64,000 bases of DNA from DASRJW01 sp964567755 (lineage in GTDB: Bacteria; Krumholzibacteriota; Krumholzibacteriia; G020349025), in contig CAZMNW010000047.1 of assembly GCA_964567755.1 (NCBI GenBank), positions 103,121 through 167,120 on the forward strand, read 5' to 3'. Positions 45,338 through 53,945 of the stretch are shown in pieces. The notes below the pieces were generated by a model. The model did no database searches, was not told where the DNA came from, and worked only from the letters and a program-made list of their open reading frames with translations. How positions within the stretch are numbered: position 1 is the stretch's first letter; every line of letters starts with the position of its first letter. Position numbers and translations under genes: made by a program.

Positions 45338-46123
45338 ATGTGCTCGCGATCGCCGCTCGCGCAGTTCCTGACCCGCAGCGCCACCGTCTGCCTTCTCGCG
45401 TGCGGTTTTCACACCTGCAAGCTCACGCGCGCTGCCCCAGCAGGCGAACACTCGAGCCTCGATTCCACGGATCTCGACCAGGCCGTGCGTGACCAAGGGG
45501 CAGAGCGTGTCGGAGAGCGGCTCGAGAAACAACTCGAAGACAATCCAGCAAACGATCTCGTTTTCGACCTTTTACACCAGCTCGTCGCAGGGCCGTATGG
45601 TCTCGAGCGCGGCGAGAACCTGCGCTTGCGTGGCGTCTTGCGCCAGCGGACCCGTCGAGCCGCGGCCGTGCTTGTCTCGCCCTCCGAACCGGGAGCCCCA
45701 CTCGTCGTCTCCGGCACCGTACGTGACGGCGACGGCCGGCCGATCGCCGGCGTGCTCGTCGAGGTGTTCCACGCCGACGCGAAGGGGGAGTACACGCCGG
45801 AGCATCCGATGGATGAGCCAATGTCGCGCCTGTTTGGATTCATGCGCACCGACGCCGACGGACGCTACGAGCTCCGCACGATCCGGCCCGGCGGCTACGC
45901 CAGTCTGCCCATTCCACAGCATATCCATCTACTGGCCCGAGCACCTGGGTACAAGACGCACCTCTGCCGCTCGACCTGCCAACTCGTTTTCGCCGACGAC
46001 CCGCGCATGACGCCCGCATGGCATACCTGGGCAAGAGACGGCGGCAACCCCGTGCTCGCGGTGACGCGCGCACCCGGCGGCACGCAACGGTGTACGTACG
46101 ACATCGTCCTGGACTCGGAATAG
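45338..46123 (+). CDS. Exported intradiol-dioxygenase-like protein
   Basis: A 261-residue protein. An N-terminal hydrophobic segment ends in CLLACGFHTC, compatible with a signal peptide or lipobox. The C-terminal half matches the intradiol ring-cleavage dioxygenase fold: VVSGTVRDGDGRPIAGVLVEVFHADAKGEY, FMRTDADGRYELRTIRPGGY and IPQHIHLLARAPG. The putative Fe(III) ligands (Tyr in GEY or GGY, His-x-His in QHIH) are present. Cytoplasmic relatives cleave catechol or protocatechuate; exported ones are poorly understood and may bind or modify other molecules. It starts 7 bases after apt. Confidence 0.7.
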   Translation: MCSRSPLAQFLTRSATVCLLACGFHTCKLTRAAPAGEHSSLDSTDLDQAVRDQGAERVGERLEKQLEDNPANDLVFDLLHQLVAGPYGLERGENLRLRGVLRQRTRRAAAVLVSPSEPGAPLVVSGTVRDGDGRPIAGVLVEVFHADAKGEYTPEHPMDEPMSRLFGFMRTDADGRYELRTIRPGGYASLPIPQHIHLLARAPGYKTHLCRSTCQLVFADDPRMTPAWHTWARDGGNPVLAVTRAPGGTQRCTYDIVLDSE

Positions 46124-46225
46124 GCTGCAGCTCTTGACGCTGCCAGACGTCGGGACCAGCGCACGCCCGCTCGTGCGGTAGACCGAGACCCGCATGCGAC
46201 CTCTTCCATGCGCTCGCGAATCACC

Positions 46226-46234
46226 TGATATAAT
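46226..46234 (+). promoter_or_regulatory. Extended -10 promoter element
   Basis: TGATATAAT (46226-46234) is a perfect extended -10 box (TGnTATAAT). No good -35 box is visible 17 bases before it. It lies 115 bases before the lipoprotein start at 46349 and would suit that gene. Confidence 0.5.
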
Positions 46235-46348
46235 CGCGGCAAGTGCATGAGAACGATCGAGCGCGCCATGGAATCGGCGCGGGTTCCAGTCGGGTGCGAC
46301 TCCTTGCCTCTCCGGAGCCGTACAACTCTCGAAGCAGAGGTGTGGATC

Positions 46349-47761
46349 ATGAAGCCGTCGAAGTGCATCCGAGTGGCCATGCAATGCGTGGCCATTTCCC
46401 TGCTCGCCAACTCCTGCAGCGAATACCAGGTCACGAACGTCGTACCCCTTGGCGGAGGATTCCCAGGCCCAAACACAGGCAACATCGTCGGGAGAATCGA
46501 CCCGCCGACGAGCGCCGCCCGCGTGATCGCAGCGCAGGCCGGACCGGTGGACTCGACGACGATCGACCGCGACACGGGCGCCTTCGCCCTCACCGGGCTC
46601 GCGCCGGGAACCTACGACGTGATCATCCGAGCCGACAATCATCGCATCGAGAGACTGGAGCGGATCGCCGTCTACGCCGGCAGCGTGAGCTACGTCGGCG
46701 CCATCGTGTTGTCGACGACGCCGGATCCCGTGCGCTCCTTCGCTCCCGCGCATCGATCGGAAGTGGTGATGGACTACGGCCCGAGCAGCCGTCTCTCCAT
46801 CGGCATCGATTTCATGGTGCCGATGGATCGTGCGAGCGTGCAGGCGGCATTCTCCACCACCCCCCCGACGACCGGGGTCTTCTATTGGAGCCAGGTTGCA
46901 TCGGTCACCCGTACAGACTGGACGGGGAGCAGAGAATCGGACATCGCCCCGCCGGGGTACCGAGAAGTCGCGCCGGGCGGCGAGATCACGACATTCCGCA
47001 ACATCCGCAGCCTGCGATTCATCCCGCGCCAGCGTGAGACCTATGTCGATTCCAGCTACGTGATCACGCTCGCGAGCACGGCACAAGACTCGGCCGGGCA
47101 GGCGATGCGCTTCCCGCTGCAATTCACCTTTCGGACCATCCAATCCGGCAGCAGCCAAACCACCATCCAGACCTGGCCCGAGGACGGGGCGCAGAACATC
47201 AGCTTGCTCGCCTTCAGCAGCCTCCGGATCACGTTCCCGAGCAAGATGAACCGAGCATCGGTCGAAAACGCGCTCACCATCACGCCATCGACGGCGCCGA
47301 TTTTTCTGTGGTTGGCCGACCACGATCTCACGCTGTACACCGGCGGACCGCTGCGTGCACTCACGACCTACACGGTGCGCATCGAGGACACGGCGCGCGA
47401 CCTGGATGGCACGCCGTTGCCGCAACCGTTCGAGTTTTCGTTCGCGACCGAACCGGTGGCCATCCGCAGCACGTCGCCCAGCAACGGTCAGGTGTTCGTC
47501 GACTTCACCACCAATCTCCGGATCTATCTGTGGTTCAACACCTACATCGTGCGCTCGACGCTCACGCCGGCGTGGTCCATCGTGCCGCCCGCGAGCGGCC
47601 AGTTCTACTGGACCGACAATACCTTCGTGTATTTCCAGCCGAACGCACCCTTGGCGCCGAACACCAAGTACACGATTACGATCGGTGGAGCAATGCGGGA
47701 CCTGCACGGCTCGACGCTGCCGAGCCCAACCTCTTTCGCCTTCGTGACCCGGCCGGACTGA
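46349..47761 (+). CDS. Lipoprotein with SbsA-type Ig-like domains
   Basis: A 470-residue lipoprotein: basic start, hydrophobic segment and lipobox LLANSC near residue 22. A carboxypeptidase-regulatory-like domain follows (TGNIVGRIDPP, TIDRDTGAFALTGLAPGTYDVIIRA). Then come three or so SbsA/Big_5 Ig-like repeats, each with a FxxPMDRASVQAAF-type phrase and a TYTVRIEDTARDLDG-type strand. Such proteins are surface-exposed adhesin or scaffold modules. ATG at 46349 has an AGAGG site and gives the lipoprotein signal; an upstream in-frame ATG at 46247 would bury it. Confidence 0.78.
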   Translation: MKPSKCIRVAMQCVAISLLANSCSEYQVTNVVPLGGGFPGPNTGNIVGRIDPPTSAARVIAAQAGPVDSTTIDRDTGAFALTGLAPGTYDVIIRADNHRIERLERIAVYAGSVSYVGAIVLSTTPDPVRSFAPAHRSEVVMDYGPSSRLSIGIDFMVPMDRASVQAAFSTTPPTTGVFYWSQVASVTRTDWTGSRESDIAPPGYREVAPGGEITTFRNIRSLRFIPRQRETYVDSSYVITLASTAQDSAGQAMRFPLQFTFRTIQSGSSQTTIQTWPEDGAQNISLLAFSSLRITFPSKMNRASVENALTITPSTAPIFLWLADHDLTLYTGGPLRALTTYTVRIEDTARDLDGTPLPQPFEFSFATEPVAIRSTSPSNGQVFVDFTTNLRIYLWFNTYIVRSTLTPAWSIVPPASGQFYWTDNTFVYFQPNAPLAPNTKYTITIGGAMRDLHGSTLPSPTSFAFVTRPD

Positions 47762-47798
47762 TACTTCCTGGCCACGGCGTAGGAGGAATGGTGACGAC

Positions 47799-48740
47799 AT
47801 GAGAACCGGCGCGTGGACCGACATCCGATCGATCCGGCTCGCCCTGGCTGCCGCGGCGACTGTGCTCGGCTCGATGGCGAGCGCCGCCGCGAGCGAACCG
47901 CCCGCTCTGTCTGGTCACTGGATCGGCGCCGTTCCACTGCCGGACGGCCGAACGCCGCAGCTGGTGCTCGATCTCGACGAGCTTGGTTCTCGTTGGGCGG
48001 GGGAGTTCGACGTCGTCGACTTCGGCGTCGAGAATTATCCGGTGCAAGTCGAGCTCTCGAACGGAGTGGTGAAGCTCGGGTTTTCCGCCGCGGATGCGAA
48101 TTTCGCCGGCCAGCAATCCGCCGATGGGAACCGTCTCGTTGGCGTGCTCGAATTCGCCGCACAAAAGATCGAGATCCAACTGCAGCGATCGGGCAAGGCC
48201 GAGTTCTCGCCGTTGTTCCTCCAACTCGAGGCGGCGGCGGACGACTCGTCACGCGTGGAGCGACTTTCCGCCCGCGGTGACGGACTTCGAGCGCGCTTCA
48301 ACGAGGATCGAGACAAAACTCGACTCTTGATGCTCCTCGCACCCACCTGACCCGGCTGCCAACGCGGCGCCCGTGAGGTGCAGGAGCAGGTGCTCGCCAC
48401 GATCGAAAGCCAGGAGCTCGTGATCTACGTGGTCTGGGAGCCCATTCTGAGAACGGACGATGCGCGGTCGTCGCGCAAAGCGACGGCGCTCGTTCCAGAT
48501 CCCCGCGCACGCCACTACTGGGTCGACACTCAAGCGCTCGGGCAGCTCTTCCAGCCGACCCTCGGACTCACGGCGGAGCCAGCCTGGGACGTGTATCTCA
48601 TCTACCCGCCCGGTCGAACCTGGAGCGACAAGCCGCCGGCGCCGGAGTTCTTCATGCACCAGCTGGTCGGCCGACTTGCGGAGGACCGCCTTCTCGACGG
48701 CGCAGCTCTGGCGGTAGAGATCCGCAAGTTGCTTCAATAG
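47799..48740 (+). CDS. Candidate selenoprotein: exported thioredoxin-fold protein read through an in-frame TGA
   Basis: One frame runs 47799-48740 with a single internal TGA at 48348-48350 (313 residues if read through). Residues 1-32 are a signal peptide (LALAAAATVLGSMASAAA). A beta-rich domain (SGHWIGAVPLPDG, LVGVLEF) follows to about residue 145. Then a strand RLLMLLAPT, the TGA, PGCQRGAREVQEQVL as a helix, and the strand VIYVVWEPIL form the start of a thioredoxin fold. Reading TGA as selenocysteine gives a U-P-G-C redox motif at the normal CxxC place. The rest (WDVYLIYPPG) matches exported redox-like proteins. A nonsense mutation of a Cys codon, or two genes (47799-48350 and about 48378-48740), are the alternatives. 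AGGAGG lies 12 bases before the ATG. Confidence 0.6.
48356..48383 (+). promoter_or_regulatory. SECIS-like hairpin just after the in-frame TGA
   Basis: Outer stem CTGCC/G-GTGCAG (with one bulged U at 48379), an AA/GA internal loop, then CGCGG/CCGTG and a three-base apical loop CGC at 48368-48370. The loop starts 17 bases after the TGA and has G at its second position, which fits the general form of bacterial SECIS elements. GC-rich DNA folds easily, so this alone is not proof. Confidence 0.4.
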
Positions 48741-48746
48741 ACTCGA

Positions 48747-48947
48747 TCAAATCGGCGAACCGCTCTCGAGGAGTGGCGGCCGGCGTGCCGACCTCCGGCG
48801 TCTCTCGGCGATGACAAGCGTCCCCACCACGATGACGACGAGGACCGGAATGAGCCAAAGCGGACGCGCGTCGTTGTCGGGCGGCGTGGGCAAGCCGAGG
48901 ACCACGAACGCCGCCCAGTCCTTGACCGGGGCACCGGTACAGCGCCG
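48747..48947 (-). pseudogene. C-terminal relic of a CHAT-domain protein
   Basis: On the reverse strand, reading toward a TGA at 48747-48749, the sequence gives GAPVKDWAAFVVLGLP, then a membrane segment (LWLIPVLVVIVVGTLVIA) and a basic tail. The WAAFVxxG phrase is the usual end of CHAT (caspase-like) protease domains. No start or catalytic part remains; the upstream sequence does not continue the domain. It is a gene tail left by deletion. Confidence 0.6.
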
Positions 48948-49072
48948 GGCGCCAGCGCGCGGTCTGGGATGGATGCGATGACCGTGGTACGCGTCAACCC
49001 TCGGGCGTCTACGCCCTGCGCCTCGTCACCGAGGATGGAATCGAAACACGTAAGGTGGTTCTGCTCGAGTGA
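48926..49072 (+). pseudogene. Relic of a FlgD-like/type-A C-terminal tail
   Basis: An uninterrupted frame after an upstream stop reads VWDGCDDRGTRQPSGVYALR and then LVTEDGIETRKVVLLE before TGA. This is the end of a FlgD-like sorting domain, like the tails of the multicopper oxidase and VCBS proteins in this window. Nothing of the main protein is left, and the left end overlaps the CHAT relic, marking a deletion junction near 48,940. Confidence 0.65.
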
Positions 49073-49093
49073 GGGCCCCGGCACGAACCAGGA

Positions 49094-49221
49094 TTCACAG
49101 TGGCGACGCTGGTCGGCATCGTGCGGGACGGGGAAACGGTTGGCTCCTGGCAGGCGCGATTGTCGCACCGACCAACTCAACCGTTTCACCGTCACCGACG
49201 ACGACGGAGACTGTGTTCTTG
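49094..49221 (+). pseudogene. Frameshifted relic of a carboxypeptidase-regulatory/receptor N-terminal domain
   Basis: TVATLVGIVRDGET in one frame, then, after a shift, DQLNRFTVTDDDGDCVL, line up with ATLVGTVRDADTG and DLGRVTTTDDDGRYVL at the start of the TonB-dependent receptor encoded at 55340-57610. It is a decayed partial copy of such a gene's 5' region. Confidence 0.55.
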
Positions 49222-49235
49222 TGACAAGTCCCGTC

Positions 49236-49718
49236 TCAGCGCTTCATCGACCTCAGCCACTCGGCCTGGCCCTGCTTCACTTCCTCAGGTGTCATCAGCC
49301 ACTTGTGCGTCGCGATCGCCCAGCAGTGGCCGAAGGGATCTTTCAGCTTCCCCATCCGATCACCCCAGAACATGTCCGTTAACGGGAAGATCGTCTCGCA
49401 TCCGGCCTGGGTCGCGCGACCGAACAGGCGGTCGCAATCCTCGACGTAGACGAAGAGTCCCGCGGTGGCCGAACCCTTGGGGGCCATCTCCCAAGCGCCC
49501 GGCCAGGCATCCGCCATCATCACGTGCGAGTTCCCGAGCTTCATCATCGCATGCATGACAGTCTTGCCATCGGGTCCGTGGGCGATCGGAGCTGCGAGTT
49601 CGGCGCCGAATGCCTTCTGGTAGAAGTCGATGGCCTGGGCGCAATTGCCGTCGTACCAGAGTTGAGTCGTGAGAGTGTGCATCCCTTCCGGGACGGGTCC
49701 TGGAGCCGGGCGTGGCAT
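49236..49718 (-). CDS. PhnB-like VOC (glyoxalase/bleomycin-resistance fold) protein
   Basis: A 160-residue protein of the vicinal-oxygen-chelate superfamily, PhnB-like type. It has LTTQLWYDGNCAQAIDFYQKAFGAEL, a central HAMMKLGNSHVMMADAW and the end MFWGDRMGKLKDPFGHCWAIATHK. Its activity is unknown; relatives include enzymes and metal-binding proteins of unclear role. ATG at 49718 follows AGAGGAG. Confidence 0.86.
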   Translation of the reverse strand: MPRPAPGPVPEGMHTLTTQLWYDGNCAQAIDFYQKAFGAELAAPIAHGPDGKTVMHAMMKLGNSHVMMADAWPGAWEMAPKGSATAGLFVYVEDCDRLFGRATQAGCETIFPLTDMFWGDRMGKLKDPFGHCWAIATHKWLMTPEEVKQGQAEWLRSMKR

Positions 49719-49944
49719 GGTGGTCTCCTCTAGCGTCAAGGAAACATCCAGTCTACTCCACGCTGGGGTGGAGTCAACGAAGGCGGTGGGTCGTGACCGA
49801 CCGGCTTGGATCTCGCAGCAGCCCAGGAGGTTCCACATTCCACGACCGCATCCTGAAGAGACGGGCGGTCGGTTCCCTTGAACTCGACCGCCCTTGTCGT
49901 GTTGCCCATCAACGTTCAGCGCATCGGCGCGACGCAGCCGTGAA

Positions 49945-51300
49945 TCAGGAATCATAACTCGAATGTCGTGCGCGCGTTTCGCGCAGTCTCGCGGCGCTCG
50001 TGGTGGCGGCATCGAGATCTCCCGCATGCGCCGCGGCCCCGAGCGTGCGAAGTTCAGCGTCCATGACGCTGTCGAAGTTCTTCAGTCGGCTGCGAATCCA
50101 CTGGATGCTGGCGAGATCACCTTTGATCGCGCCACGATCGCGGGCCTGGATGTCGATGAGGAGCTGCCGGGCCCAGACCTCGATGAGATCGCGGTCGATC
50201 TCCTCTCGTTCCTCGTGACGGAGCTCGAAATCGAGGCTCGTCAAGGCGACGTCCACGCTCGCTTGGCGGGACTCCGCCCTGTTGCGAGATTCGATTGCCG
50301 AGTGCAGCGCCTCGAGAGCATCGCTCATCCGCGCGCCGAGCATCGGGGGTACACCCGTTGCCTGAAACGAATCCCAGGCATCGTCCATCTCGGCGGCGGT
50401 GGCAGCCGCATCCGCCCAGCGTCCGGATTGCACAAGTTTGAAAATGACTTCGGCGCCGTCGGACATGGTCTCGACTTGGTCGGGAACAGGTCCCTCAAGT
50501 GCGTCCGTCGGCACGGCAAGAGCGACAGCCTCGAGGTTGCTCCCGGAACCGGTCGAGAACTCGCCGTAGCCGGGCGCGAACGTCTTGTCCTCGAATGAGC
50601 CGTCCATGTGCAGCTCACGCACAATCAACGCACCCGCGATCGGACCACGCGGGCCAGCCACGGTCACGCCGGTCTCGGTCGCGGTCACTTCTTCGAACAC
50701 GAGCGGGCAACTGTTCTCGGGTCGCCACACGTTGCCGATCTCGGGGGCGGCGGGCATGATCATCGCCACCGGCCCGTCCCGCCCGGCAAGCCAGGTGCCG
50801 TCGGTGTCCGCGATGATACCGTCCTCGTAGTTGAACACGTCTTCGCCGAAGTACCACACCGCGCCATCGCCGTCTTCACCGTACCAATCGATGGCGACCT
50901 CGATGATCCGCCGATCGAGCCAGGCGATGTACTGGGAGGCGAGGGTTTCGACTTCTTCGCCGTCGAGCGCGATCTCCCGCGTGCTGGAGAGGAGAGTGGT
51001 CTCGACTCGCAGCGGCAGGCCATCGACGGATCCGAGCAGGATGACCCGGTCGAGCTTGCCGATCGGGAAGAGTGGGTTCGTGACCTCGGTGGGATCCGCG
51101 AACGCAGGCGTTTGGAGATCGACGCGGAGATTCTCGGGAGCGACCGGGAGGCCGCCGCAGTCATCGCTGGTCGGGTTCGCGTCTCGGTTCGCCGCCGCGG
51201 GCGCAACTGGCCCGCTGCTCGGGCCGATCGCGTTCTCGCTGCAGCCCGCAGCAGCGAGTGCGAGAATTCCGATGATCCGGATGCTTCGTGCCGTCGCCAT
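49945..51300 (-). CDS. Lipoprotein of unknown family (paralogue A)
   Basis: A 451-residue lipoprotein: signal ILALAAAGCSEN with lipobox Cys near residue 20. About residues 60-280 form a beta-rich domain with the phrases TNPLFPIGKLDRVILLGS, GAVWYFGEDVFNYEDG, FAPGYGEFSTG and ALAVPTDAL. The rest is an all-helical C-terminal region made of charged helices. The neighbour at 51437-52786 has the same architecture and many identical phrases, so these are tandem paralogues. No family name is recognised. ATG at 51300 follows GAGGAGG. A variant of the module's promoter motif lies upstream at 51348-51374. Confidence 0.8.
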   Translation of the reverse strand: MATARSIRIIGILALAAAGCSENAIGPSSGPVAPAAANRDANPTSDDCGGLPVAPENLRVDLQTPAFADPTEVTNPLFPIGKLDRVILLGSVDGLPLRVETTLLSSTREIALDGEEVETLASQYIAWLDRRIIEVAIDWYGEDGDGAVWYFGEDVFNYEDGIIADTDGTWLAGRDGPVAMIMPAAPEIGNVWRPENSCPLVFEEVTATETGVTVAGPRGPIAGALIVRELHMDGSFEDKTFAPGYGEFSTGSGSNLEAVALAVPTDALEGPVPDQVETMSDGAEVIFKLVQSGRWADAAATAAEMDDAWDSFQATGVPPMLGARMSDALEALHSAIESRNRAESRQASVDVALTSLDFELRHEEREEIDRDLIEVWARQLLIDIQARDRGAIKGDLASIQWIRSRLKNFDSVMDAELRTLGAAAHAGDLDAATTSAARLRETRARHSSYDS

Positions 51301-51347
51301 TGAAACCGCCTCCTCATGGAAAAGGATGGATGGAACTGTCATGAGCA

Positions 51348-51374
51348 GGAACAGGCGAAGCAGCGGTTTGTAAC
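51348..51374 (-). promoter_or_regulatory. ECF-type promoter motif D (weaker copy)
   Basis: On the reverse strand GTTACAA, 15 bases, GTTCC, located 48 bases before the start of paralogue A. It differs from the other three copies by a T for C in the -35 block and one base less spacing. Confidence 0.5.
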
Positions 51375-51436
51375 GCTCGGCTCGAGAACATCGTGCAAGA
51401 GAGCGTGAAACGGGACGCGCTACTTCGATCGGTTCC

Positions 51437-52786
51437 TCAACGGCCATCCGCGCCCACTCGATGGCTGACGACTCGACGAATATCATCGGCCGCATGCAGG
51501 ACTGCGTCGAGGTCGGTGCGCCTGGCTCCCGCTCTTGCCCGCGCAATCGCAGCAGCAATTGGACTCGCTTCCGCCTCGGGAAAAGCGAGACGATCCCACA
51601 CCCACTCGAGAATCGCGACGTCGCTCGCGATGCCGTCGATGTCGTTGGCCTCGGTATCTATTTGGAGTCTTCGGGCCCACAAGTCGAGCCGGATATAGTC
51701 GATCTCGACCCGGGGCCGGTGGCGAAGCGCGAAATCGGACGTGGCGAGCGCCACGTCGAGCGCCGCGTGGCGCGCTGCTACAGCGTCGGTGGCCGTGATC
51801 GCCGCGTCGAGCGCAGCGAGTGCGTCGTCCATCTGGATTTCGAGCAGCGGTGGCACTCCGCGCGCTTGGTAGGTGTTCCACTCGGTGTTCATCGAGTTCA
51901 AAGTCGCGGCCGCCCCACCCCAGTTGGCGAAGTGGGCGGCGTCGAACGCCGCGTACGCCCCATCCGACACGGTGGTGAGCTCGCTCGGGGGCGGACCTAT
52001 GAGGGCATCCGTCGGCACGGCGAGTGCGATGGCCTCCAGGTCACCGCCCGAGCCGGTGGAGAATTCGCCGTAACCGGGGGCGAACGTCTTGTCTTCCCGG
52101 GTGCCGTCCATGTGGAGTTCCTCGACGATGATGGCGCCCGCGACGGGGCCGGTCGGCCCATTCACGGTCCGACCCACGGACTTGACGATCACTTCTTCGA
52201 ACACGAGGGGGTAGGTGTTTTCGGGTCGGTACACGTCGCCGACTTGCGGACTGGCTGGCATGATCATGGCCTCGGGACCGTCTTCGCACGTGATCCAAGT
52301 TCCATCCGTGTCCGCCAGGACGCCGTTCTCGTAATTGAAAACGTCCTCTCCGAAGTACCAAACCGATCCGTCGTCGGCTTGGCCGTACCAGTCGAGCGCG
52401 ACCTCTTCGATGCGGCCACCGAGAAGCGCCATGTACTGCGAAACCAGGACGTCGATCTCTTCATCGCCCAAGTCGATCGTCTTCGTGTAGTGGAGCAACG
52501 TGGTTTCGACCCGGAGAGGGACCCCGCCGACGCTGCCCAAAAGGATGGCGCTCTGCAGTTGGGAGATCGGGAACAGCGAATTGGTCACGTCCTTGGGGTT
52601 CGTGAACGAGGGAGGATCGAGGTCCACTCGGTCACTCCTCGGCTGGATCGGGATGGGAATCTGGTCGTCGGGTGTCGCGCCCTTGCAGGGCGCATCGTCG
52701 GGTCCGGGACTGGTCGAATTGCTGCAACCGCCGATCGCCGCGATAGCGATGACGATGCCGACAAGAATTGCCGCGCTCTTTCGCAT
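51437..52786 (-). CDS. Lipoprotein of unknown family (paralogue B)
   Basis: A 449-residue lipoprotein with signal ILVGIVIAIAAIGGCSNS. It shares with paralogue A the blocks TNSLFPISQLQSAILLGS, VWYFGEDVFNYENG, DTDGTW, EELHMDGTREDKTFAPGYGE and LAVPTDAL, then a helical C-terminal region (EWNTYQARGVPPLLEIQMDDAL). The strong block conservation with diverged helices suggests a functional pair rather than a recent copy. An AAGGAGA site lies about 12 bases before the ATG. Promoter motif B is 64-92 bases upstream. Function unknown; probably an outer-membrane or periplasmic lipoprotein of the sigma-factor regulon. Confidence 0.8.
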   Translation of the reverse strand: MRKSAAILVGIVIAIAAIGGCSNSTSPGPDDAPCKGATPDDQIPIPIQPRSDRVDLDPPSFTNPKDVTNSLFPISQLQSAILLGSVGGVPLRVETTLLHYTKTIDLGDEEIDVLVSQYMALLGGRIEEVALDWYGQADDGSVWYFGEDVFNYENGVLADTDGTWITCEDGPEAMIMPASPQVGDVYRPENTYPLVFEEVIVKSVGRTVNGPTGPVAGAIIVEELHMDGTREDKTFAPGYGEFSTGSGGDLEAIALAVPTDALIGPPPSELTTVSDGAYAAFDAAHFANWGGAAATLNSMNTEWNTYQARGVPPLLEIQMDDALAALDAAITATDAVAARHAALDVALATSDFALRHRPRVEIDYIRLDLWARRLQIDTEANDIDGIASDVAILEWVWDRLAFPEAEASPIAAAIARARAGARRTDLDAVLHAADDIRRVVSHRVGADGR

Positions 52787-52849
52787 CGGGACTCAGTCTC
52801 CTTCCTTGTGGTCATTCGGACGGGGCCCCCCGCCTAGAATTCACCCGAA

Positions 52850-52878
52850 GGAACAAACAAGACGTGAAAGTTGTGACA
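52850..52878 (-). promoter_or_regulatory. ECF-type promoter motif B
   Basis: On the reverse strand TGTCACAA, 16 bases, GTTCC, upstream of paralogue B. Identical in both blocks and spacing to motifs A and C. Confidence 0.72.
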
Positions 52879-52965
52879 GACGCCGGAGGCTTGTCCGCGA
52901 AGAAAGCCAGGCGCGAGTATTGTTCCGCGCCGGCTCGTTCGGACTCTGGAAGAACGCAACGATCG

Positions 52966-53820
52966 CTAAAAGCTGAACAGCACGCCGACTTCTGGGGCCC
53001 AATCGGGCGCTTTGGACGTCACGCCGAAGGCGTTGTTCAGTTTCAGGCACGCGAGGCGGGCGAAATGCCACTGGGCTTCGGTGATGAGCTCGATCTCGTC
53101 GCCGGTTCCTTCGACACTCCCGAAAATTCGCCACGCTGGCGACAGACGCTTGAGATACTCGAGGGCAGCCTCGCCGAGGCCGACGCTTTTCTCGGCGACT
53201 TCGTACTCCACGGCCAGGCGAGCGGTGATCGTACCCCACGAGAATCCGCGAATCGCGCCCGCACCCAACTGGAACTCCCAGTCGGTCGTCCCGATGAGGG
53301 AACCCTTCTCCTGGGTGGGGAAGACGGTCTCGAAATAGCTGAAGACCTCGGGGCGCGTCGGCGTTTCCTTCGCCCATCGCCAGCGGAGTTGGCTCTCCAC
53401 GTCTCCGAGTCCGGATTCCTCGATCTCGGGGGGAAGGCCTGAGAGGTCATCACTGCTTGTTTCCAGCTCCGCCTGGATGATCGCACCCTCTAGCTCGAGC
53501 ACGAGCCGGTCGGACAGGCCGTAGCCGACGAACAGGAGCGCCTCGAAAGCCTCGTATTCCCCGCGATAGTCGATGTCCTCAGTGCGGCCAAGCTCGTTGG
53601 GCGCGTACTCGGCGTTCGAATCGACGTAGTACTCGAAGTACGGATAGACGATGAGCTGCCCCTTCTGGATGTAGATCCCGAACATCGAGGAAGAAACTCC
53701 CTGGCCGCGATCGCGCAGCGATGGGGATAGGCCCTCGGTGTCCAAGTGCGCGCGAACTTCGGCGCGGCAAACTCCCGATATCAGCGCGACGCCGACGATC
53801 GCGAGCATTGCGGGTCTCAT
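52966..53820 (-). CDS. Outer-membrane beta-barrel protein of unknown function
   Basis: A 284-residue exported protein (signal LAIVGVALISGVCRA). The mature part is a run of amphipathic strands (QLIVYPYFEYYVDSNAEY, RLVLELEGAIIQAELETS, WEFQLGAGAIRGFSWGTI) ending PEVGVLFSF with a C-terminal Phe, as expected for a BAM-inserted barrel. It resembles transporter-like or MetA-pathway barrels only in general form. ATG at 53820 follows GGGAGG. Promoter motif C lies upstream, placing it in the sigma-factor regulon. Confidence 0.75.
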   Translation of the reverse strand: MRPAMLAIVGVALISGVCRAEVRAHLDTEGLSPSLRDRGQGVSSSMFGIYIQKGQLIVYPYFEYYVDSNAEYAPNELGRTEDIDYRGEYEAFEALLFVGYGLSDRLVLELEGAIIQAELETSSDDLSGLPPEIEESGLGDVESQLRWRWAKETPTRPEVFSYFETVFPTQEKGSLIGTTDWEFQLGAGAIRGFSWGTITARLAVEYEVAEKSVGLGEAALEYLKRLSPAWRIFGSVEGTGDEIELITEAQWHFARLACLKLNNAFGVTSKAPDWAPEVGVLFSF

Positions 53821-53894
53821 TCGGCCACCTCCCGGGATTTCGACACCTGACTCCTCCACGTGTGGAATCCTGTGAAACGCTGTTCTTCATCGTG

Positions 53895-53923
53895 GGAACA
53901 GACGACGCAGGAAGTTTGTGACA
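53895..53923 (-). promoter_or_regulatory. ECF-type promoter motif C
   Basis: On the reverse strand TGTCACAA, 16 bases, GTTCC, 75 bases before the barrel gene start. It lies between the anti-sigma stop and the barrel gene. Confidence 0.72.
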
Positions 53924-53945
53924 ACGACTCTGGATCCTACGATGC

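Noticed and set aside
49945..51558. Longer start for lipoprotein A
   Set aside because: The extra 86 codons would bury the lipoprotein signal and run through promoter motif D.
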